The translations under genes were made by a program, and so were the position numbers. DNA of 39,074 nt from Gammaproteobacteria bacterium. Lineage in GTDB: Bacteria; Pseudomonadota; Gammaproteobacteria; Pseudomonadales; Azotimanducaceae. The notes below the pieces were generated by a model. That model ran no database searches and was not told where the DNA came from. It saw nothing but the letters and a program-made list of their open reading frames with translations. The DNA lies in the NCBI GenBank assembly GCA_028821125.1, contig JAPPHD010000170.1:1-39074 (forward strand). Direction: 5' to 3'. Below, one piece after another: positions 34,241-39,074 of this stretch (position 1 is the first letter of the stretch; each line of letters begins with the position of its first letter).

Positions 34241-34467
34241 TTCCCTCCTCCTCTCTCTGCTCCGCGGCGCCATGCACGGAAGTCGCTGCCCTGCCCATCA
34301 CAGGACGGCTCGATGCATCATATCCCAACCCGCACCGCAATTTGCCGCAATCCTCCCGATGACATCCGCTCAGCCAGGCACCAGATACCGCGCGACCGAC
34401 GATTCACCGACCGGTTTGGCGGCCGGAAACGTCGTTGGTACCCTGTCCCGAATCCCCGGAGCCGGTC

Positions 34468-35463
34468 GTGGAACACTGCCTGACACCCTCGCAATTGCTC
34501 GCGCTCACCATTGAGCCCAACTGGGCGCGGGACGACCCCGACAGGCGCTGCCTGCTCGCTGTTCGGTTGGAGTCCCAATCCCACCTGGATCCAGATGAGA
34601 CAGCCCGGTTGAGTGCATGGCTCGCACAACAGCCGATTCCGGTCATCGGTGTCGGGGAGGACAGGGCATCGAGCCTGGTCTGTGCAGTGGACGTGGTCGT
34701 GGATACGGCTTCCGAACTAGAACTTCTGAAGGGACAGATCGAAAAGTACCCCCGCGCCTGTGCCGTGCTGGTTCAGGTACTGCGCGCTACCGGTGAACTG
34801 GATCCGCTCGCTGGCCTGGCGATGGAGTCGATGGCATACGCCGCGCTGCAGGGAGGCGCTGAGTTTGCCCGCTGGCTCGAGGAGCGGCCGCCCATGCAGC
34901 CGAAATCCAGGTCGGCGGAAAACCTCGTGCTGCTCGAGCGAGATGGGGACAACCTGCGGATCGTGCTCAACTGCCCCGAGAACCGCAACGCCCTGTCCGC
35001 CCCGATGCGCGATGCGCTCACCGACGCGTTCCGGTTGGCAGTTCAGGACAGCACCATCAACAGCATCGACGTTTCGGCCAGGGGGCCCTGCTTCAGCGCC
35101 GGCGGCGACCTCAGCGAGTTCGGCACCATGACCGACCTCGCCCGGGCGCACAGCGTGCGCATGACGCACATGCCCGCCCGCTACCTGGCCGCCTGCCGCG
35201 AGCGCTGCACCTTCCATCTGCACGGCGCCTGCATCGGCGCCGGCATCGAACTGCCGGCATTCGCGGCCCGCCTTGTGGCCAAACCGGATACGACGTTCCG
35301 GCTGCCGGAGGTGAGTATGGGTCTCATCCCGGGCGCAGGCGGTTGCGTCAGCATTCCCCGACGCATCGGCCGGCAACAGACTGCCCGAATGGCGATCCTG
35401 GGAGAGACGGTGACTGCGGAACAGGCGCTCGGTTGGGGATTGATCGATGAGATCGCGGAATGA
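34468..35463 (+). CDS. Crotonase-family (enoyl-CoA hydratase/isomerase) protein with degenerate N-terminal half
   Basis: 331 residues. The C-terminal part (about 150-331) is a crotonase core: ENRNALSAPMRDALTDAF, the oxyanion-hole loop FSAGGDLSEFG (209-219), HGACIGAGIELPAFAARLVA, and RLPEVSMGLIPGAGGCVSIP. It acts on acyl-CoA thioesters. The first 145 residues lack these motifs yet have the shape of a shortened crotonase (AVRLESQSHLDPDETARLS near the start; ESMAYAALQGGAEFARWLEE like a crotonase C-terminal helix), so the protein may be a tandem duplication with a decayed first copy. I start at the GTG 34468 after CGGAG; a TTG at 34435 is also possible. Its stop is 11 bases from that of the convergent amidohydrolase. 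Confidence 0.82.
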   Translation: MEHCLTPSQLLALTIEPNWARDDPDRRCLLAVRLESQSHLDPDETARLSAWLAQQPIPVIGVGEDRASSLVCAVDVVVDTASELELLKGQIEKYPRACAVLVQVLRATGELDPLAGLAMESMAYAALQGGAEFARWLEERPPMQPKSRSAENLVLLERDGDNLRIVLNCPENRNALSAPMRDALTDAFRLAVQDSTINSIDVSARGPCFSAGGDLSEFGTMTDLARAHSVRMTHMPARYLAACRERCTFHLHGACIGAGIELPAFAARLVAKPDTTFRLPEVSMGLIPGAGGCVSIPRRIGRQQTARMAILGETVTAEQALGWGLIDEIAE

Positions 35464-35474
35464 CGGACCCGCAA

Positions 35475-36950
35475 TCAACCCGGCCCGCGGCGGCGTGGCT
35501 GTTGTCTCGCACCTCCGATTCGGCCGGGAATCGGCAGGTGGGAGATGCCGTTTGCAATGAGATTCTCCCGCGGTTTCCCGGTGTCCGGCCGAGCGCCGCG
35601 CCGATAGGTGACTCGTCCCGTCTGGATGGTCGTCGAGACACAGGCGCCAAGCAGTAGCGTACGTGCCTGCCGCCATGGCCGATCAAGCAGGCAGAGATCA
35701 GCGGGAGCGCCAACGGCGATGCGGCGGCGTCTGCCCGGCTCTTCGAGGGAGCCGAGGTACAGCGACAGCGCTTGTTCGGGGGAAAGCGCTTCCCCCGCGC
35801 CGAGCGATCGACCGGAAGCGGTTCGCCTCTCGACTGCGGCGCTCATTGCCCGCCACGGGTCCGCATGGCCGAACGGCGCATCACTGCCGCCCGCGAGCGG
35901 AATATCCCGATCCAGGAATGCACGGCACCTGTACAACCAGGCGTGTTCTTCGACCGGCATGTCGCGCAGGTAAGCATCGCCCCGCTCCGCGACGAAATGG
36001 GGCTGGGTCACCACCAGCAGCTCCAATTCCCGTATCTGGTCGAGCAGCACCGGCGGCGTGACCGAGGCGTGTTCGATCCGGTCGCCGCGCCGCGTGCCCG
36101 CGTCCCGAAACGCCGCCAGGGCGAAGACCAGTTCCGCTTCGGTGACGCAGTGCATTGCCACTTCGCGCCCGCTGGCATGGCTGTTCTCAATCAACCTGCA
36201 CAGACCGTCGAAATCCGGGAGGGACGAATCGTGCAGGTGGACCTTTGTCGGCCCTGCCAGCGCATGGCGCATCGCCGGCTTCCCGCCGACCCGAATCCGC
36301 TGAAGGAGGCTGCCTGACGATCGGAGCCGGTCGAATCCCGCGGCGTCGGTTGTATCATTGCCCGGGGTCAGGTCGGTAACGCCGGTCACCCCGAAAGAGG
36401 CGAGCCGGCGGCTGGCAGCAGCGATCTGTGGAGTCGCGCCACCCCACAACCCCCGCAGCGCATCGTCCTGATCGAAAAATCGCCCTCGTTCGCCCTCCGG
36501 TAGCGCCTCACCAGCGCAATCGCGCGCAAGACGGTCGAGGCCGGCGCTGTTGACCACCCACAGGCGTCCGCTGCGATGCTGAACGCGCACCGGTACATCG
36601 GGGCAGACCGCATCGAGGTGAAATCGGTCGAGGTCCCCGGCAACGCATTCGTGATAACCGATGCCCCGAATCCAGCCGTGGGAATTCGGAGCTGCATTCA
36701 CCAGCGCCTCAATCAACTCCTCTCGCGAATTCACCTGCGGAGGTCCACAGGCAACGGACTCGAGAGCGGCGGCATAGGCCATCAGGTGAATATGGTGGTC
36801 GTTGAGGCCCGGGAGCACGGCCGCGCCCCCCCGATCGAGAGTCTCTTCTCCCGGCCGGGCGGCAAGGTGTCCGATGGCCGCGATCCTTCCGTTTTCAATA
36901 CGCAGATCGGCCACACTCGCCGCGTAGATTTCCGCGTTTGCGATCAGCAT
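35475..36950 (-). CDS. Amidohydrolase, YtcJ-like (Amidohydro_3)
   Basis: 491-residue metal-dependent hydrolase of the amidohydrolase superfamily. Metal ligands are visible as H53 and H55 in LNDHHIHLMAYA, then AMHCVTEAELVFAL, DRIEHASVTPP and LAGGSDAPFGHADPW with its Asp. The C-terminal PADLCLLDRPW strand returns to the small beta domain, which starts at MLIANAEIYAA. The ATG at 36950 follows the ligase stop by 22 bases. As last gene of a three-gene operon with an acyl-CoA ligase it may free a carboxylate for CoA activation; that is inference. Confidence 0.88.
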   Translation of the reverse strand: MLIANAEIYAASVADLRIENGRIAAIGHLAARPGEETLDRGGAAVLPGLNDHHIHLMAYAAALESVACGPPQVNSREELIEALVNAAPNSHGWIRGIGYHECVAGDLDRFHLDAVCPDVPVRVQHRSGRLWVVNSAGLDRLARDCAGEALPEGERGRFFDQDDALRGLWGGATPQIAAASRRLASFGVTGVTDLTPGNDTTDAAGFDRLRSSGSLLQRIRVGGKPAMRHALAGPTKVHLHDSSLPDFDGLCRLIENSHASGREVAMHCVTEAELVFALAAFRDAGTRRGDRIEHASVTPPVLLDQIRELELLVVTQPHFVAERGDAYLRDMPVEEHAWLYRCRAFLDRDIPLAGGSDAPFGHADPWRAMSAAVERRTASGRSLGAGEALSPEQALSLYLGSLEEPGRRRRIAVGAPADLCLLDRPWRQARTLLLGACVSTTIQTGRVTYRRGARPDTGKPRENLIANGISHLPIPGRIGGARQQPRRRGPG

Positions 36951-36972
36951 GGGACGCCCGGTTTCCGGAGGG

Positions 36973-38466
36973 TCATGCGAACCAGGGCTTGATTTCCCGG
37001 CGCAGCAGCTTGCCCGTCTCGTTGTACGGCAATTCATCGACGAACCGGACGGCTTCCGGGACTCGGGAAGAACGCAGCCGGCTTCGCACCAGTTCGCACA
37101 GTTCCTCCGCACCGGCCGATGCCCCGGGCTTGAGAACCACCGCTACGCCCACCGCCTCCCCCCACTGCTCTGAAGCCACGGCGACTGCCGCCGCATCGGC
37201 CACCGCATCGTGACCGAGCAGCACGTCTTCCACTTCAGCCGGCGAGATGTTCTCGCCGCCGCGCACGATCACGTCGTCGGCCCGTCCGGACAGGAACAGG
37301 TATCCTTCCGTGTCGAGATGGCCCGTATCCCGTGTGGGAAACCAGCCGTTCGCATCGATGACGCTACGTTCGCGGTATTCGCCGGATACCTGGGGACCGC
37401 GCACATGCACCTCACCGGGCTGCCCCTGCGCCAGCGGCTTGTCGTCGGCATCCCGAATCTCGATTTCCACCGACGGCAGCGCCTGGCCGACGGAACCGAG
37501 GCGCGCGCGAACGTCGGGATCGTCACTGGCCAGGGCCCGGCGGTGATCCTCGGGTCCGAGCAGCGTGACGGTGGAACTCGTCTCGGTGAGTCCATAGGCG
37601 TTCGTGAAATCCACGCCGGGGAAGAGATCCAGCGCCCGCTCGATGACGTTCACCGGCATTCGGCCGCCGCCGTAGGCAATGGCCCTGAGCGGGCCGAGAT
37701 CCGGCCGGCGGCCGCCTTCCTCGAGCACTTCCACGATGCGCGCCAGCATGGTGGGCACCACGAAGGCGCTGGTGACGGCCTCGCGTTCCGCGAGATCGAG
37801 CCAGGCAGCCGCATCGAAATTGGCGAGCTGTACGATACGGCGGCCCGCATAGACGCCGCTCAACAGGGCCGAAATACCGGCGATGTGATAGGGCGGCACG
37901 GAAACCAGCGCCGCTTCGTCCTCTTCGGCCGATGCGAACTCGACGCTGCCGAGGATGTAGGACATCAGGTGTTCATGACGCAGGATCGCGGCCTTCGGCG
38001 GCCCGGTGGTGCCGCTGGTGAAGAGTTGCACGGCAATGCCCGGATCGTCGGGCCAGGCAGCCTCCGGATCGCCCTCGGAGATTGCCTCGTCCAGGAATGT
38101 CCCGCTCGCAGCCGCCGTAGCAACGGCCGGGTGTTTTCCATGGGCCGCGCAGCCTTCCTCATCGGCAATCAGATAGAGGGGATCCAAACGGGCAATCAAC
38201 GCTTCGACGCGATCGGCGGGCAAGCGATAGTTCAGCGGGGCGTAGGGAACGCCTGCCATCGCGGCGCCGAACAACGCAACCGGGGTGGAGGGGCTGCTGA
38301 CGTCCAGCACCGAGACGAAACCGCATCCCGAACCCCGTATCCGCTGCGCGGCGCCGCCCGCCGCCGCAAGGAGATCGGCTGCGGAATAGTGCCGGCCGTC
38401 GCTGGTGAGCGCGCGCCGCCCGAAGCCGGCCTCCGCGGCCATCTGCAGGAGCATGGCGATGTTCAT
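36973..38466 (-). CDS. AMP-dependent acyl-CoA synthetase/ligase (ANL superfamily)
   Basis: 497-residue adenylate-forming enzyme that activates a carboxylic acid to an acyl-AMP and then the CoA thioester. Motifs: LFTSGTTGPPKAAIL (A3) at about 150, the A5 motif NAYGLTETSSTVTLLG, the A8 hinge WFPTRDTGHLDTEGYLFLSG with RADDVIVRGGENISPAEVE, and the A10 lysine in LPYNETGKLLRREIK. It is complete and of normal length. Twelve bases separate it from the small protein gene before it and 22 from the amidohydrolase after it. The acid is unknown; aromatic or medium-chain acids are typical for related enzymes. Confidence 0.94.
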   Translation of the reverse strand: MNIAMLLQMAAEAGFGRRALTSDGRHYSAADLLAAAGGAAQRIRGSGCGFVSVLDVSSPSTPVALFGAAMAGVPYAPLNYRLPADRVEALIARLDPLYLIADEEGCAAHGKHPAVATAAASGTFLDEAISEGDPEAAWPDDPGIAVQLFTSGTTGPPKAAILRHEHLMSYILGSVEFASAEEDEAALVSVPPYHIAGISALLSGVYAGRRIVQLANFDAAAWLDLAEREAVTSAFVVPTMLARIVEVLEEGGRRPDLGPLRAIAYGGGRMPVNVIERALDLFPGVDFTNAYGLTETSSTVTLLGPEDHRRALASDDPDVRARLGSVGQALPSVEIEIRDADDKPLAQGQPGEVHVRGPQVSGEYRERSVIDANGWFPTRDTGHLDTEGYLFLSGRADDVIVRGGENISPAEVEDVLLGHDAVADAAAVAVASEQWGEAVGVAVVLKPGASAGAEELCELVRSRLRSSRVPEAVRFVDELPYNETGKLLRREIKPWFA

Positions 38467-38478
38467 GTCGGTGACCGG

Positions 38479-38784
38479 TCAATCGGACGAGGGAAGTTTT
38501 TTCGCCTCCTTGATGGCCAACGCTTCTCCGCCCGCCGCCAGCGAGCCCTGACCCGGCTTGATGCACAGCACCTCCAGGGACTCGTCCGCATTGACGTAGC
38601 GCTTGCCGACCTGGCAGCCGTCCATCTGGTCCGCGGCGGCTTCCGCCTCGCCTACCGTCTCGCCGGGCGCGGCCATCGGCGCACCGCCACAGGTCAGGCC
38701 GATGTCCCCGGCGCCCTTGACGATCATCACTTCCGCCGTGCACACGGCGCTCCGGAGCCTGAGGCCCGGCTTCAACGCTGTCAT
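38479..38784 (-). CDS. Small conserved-looking four-cysteine protein, function unknown
   Basis: 101 residues, no signal or membrane segment. Four cysteines sit at 15, 32, 57 and 74, giving a symmetric 17-25-17 spacing, within blocks such as LRSAVCTAEVMIVKGAGD, TCGGAPM, GCQVGKRYV and LEVLCIKPGQGSL. This suggests a duplicated fold or a metal site. I recognise no named family. It is the first gene of the operon with the acyl-CoA ligase (12-base gap), so it may be an accessory or carrier-like protein for that enzyme. The ATG at 38784 has GGGGAG about 8 bases upstream. Confidence 0.75.
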   Translation of the reverse strand: MTALKPGLRLRSAVCTAEVMIVKGAGDIGLTCGGAPMAAPGETVGEAEAAADQMDGCQVGKRYVNADESLEVLCIKPGQGSLAAGGEALAIKEAKKLPSSD

Positions 38785-39074
38785 GACTGTTGCTCCCCGC
38801 AGTGTCCGTCAAACGCAAAGACTAACTCAATCCCGCCCTGTTTCGCATGCGAGTCGGGAACCCGGCGTGCCAGGGCGCTGACGCGCAGACAGCAACGCAC
38901 TTACGTTAATTCCTTTATTTTCATATAGTTATGGGTGATTGTCCAGCCCTGGTACTGCTTCGGGCATCGTCGAATTCGGGAGAACGAAAGCGCCCCCGAG
39001 ATTCCGAGTGCAACCTGAACCGTAAGCGTTCGGTCGTCCCGTGACGGAGCGGGATTCTAGCGGATTCTAGCGGT
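38785..39074. other. Upstream region of the ligase operon, to the window end
   Basis: No gene is seen. Bases around 38897-38935 form an AT-rich patch (CCTTTATTTTCATATAG) that is the likeliest promoter area for the leftward operon, though I could not fix the hexamers. The last bases hold a tandem decamer described separately. Confidence 0.4.
39052..39071. repeat. Tandem decamer at the window edge
   Basis: GGATTCTAGC occurs twice in a row and the next bases (GGT) begin another possible unit that diverges. The unit contains CTAG, a tetramer that is rare in many proteobacterial genomes. The array may continue past the window. Confidence 0.5.

Noticed and set aside
37210-38928. 572-codon plus-strand frame over the acyl-CoA ligase
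   Set aside because: Antisense shadow of a ligase whose motifs A3 to A10 are intact.

Overview
The window reads as ordinary chromosome of a GC-rich gammaproteobacterium. Rho is very close to the enterobacterial protein over its whole length. A stand-alone EF-P lysyl transferase (epmA) sits with a YbaN-type membrane protein, and coding density is high. Several lipid- and xenobiotic-type enzymes (SDR, two LLM flavin oxidoreductases, P450, acyl-CoA ligase, crotonase, amidohydrolase, NIPSNAP) plus two DUF3604 proteins suggest a marine or host-associated heterotroph; that lifestyle is inference. No rRNA, tRNA, transposase or phage gene was seen.

Layout. Bases 1-18699 are dominated by three separate RND efflux pairs, each an adaptor and a permease overlapping by 4 bp. 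Pair A (78-5830, +) is remarkable: its permease carries an extra cytoplasmic domain of about 430 residues that resembles one half of GlnE, the glutamine synthetase adenylyltransferase, with the metal-binding aspartates lost. Pair B (10208-5893, -) and pair C (18699-14384, -) are conventional in length. Between B and C lie a secreted DUF3604 protein, an SDR and an LLM oxidoreductase. A remnant of a type I-E CRISPR array appears to sit between the convergent SDR and LLM genes. Pair C has a repeat-rich promoter/operator.

Bases 19040-25439 are mostly housekeeping: an exported thioredoxin-fold-like protein, rho with a promoter and leader, a cytochrome P450, epmA, ybaN and mutM. mutM and a convergent fic gene both end inside five tandem TTAGGGG heptamers, which place stop codons in all six frames.

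Bases 25457-34240 are more mosaic. They hold a Fic-domain protein with a non-canonical active site and an AT-rich operator region upstream, a NIPSNAP protein, a DUF3604 lipoprotein, a YbdK-type carboxylate-amine ligase, a two-gene AAA ATPase/DUF4276 module that looks like an anti-phage candidate, and a second LLM oxidoreductase. Bases 34468-38784 hold a crotonase with a degenerate N-terminal half, convergent with a three-gene operon (small four-cysteine protein, acyl-CoA ligase, amidohydrolase).

The strongest candidate for something undescribed is the RND/GlnE-like fusion. After it come the CRISPR remnant, the heptamer stop cassette, the Fic gene with its operator, and the AAA/DUF4276 pair. 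All family assignments were made by reading the sequences, without database searches.
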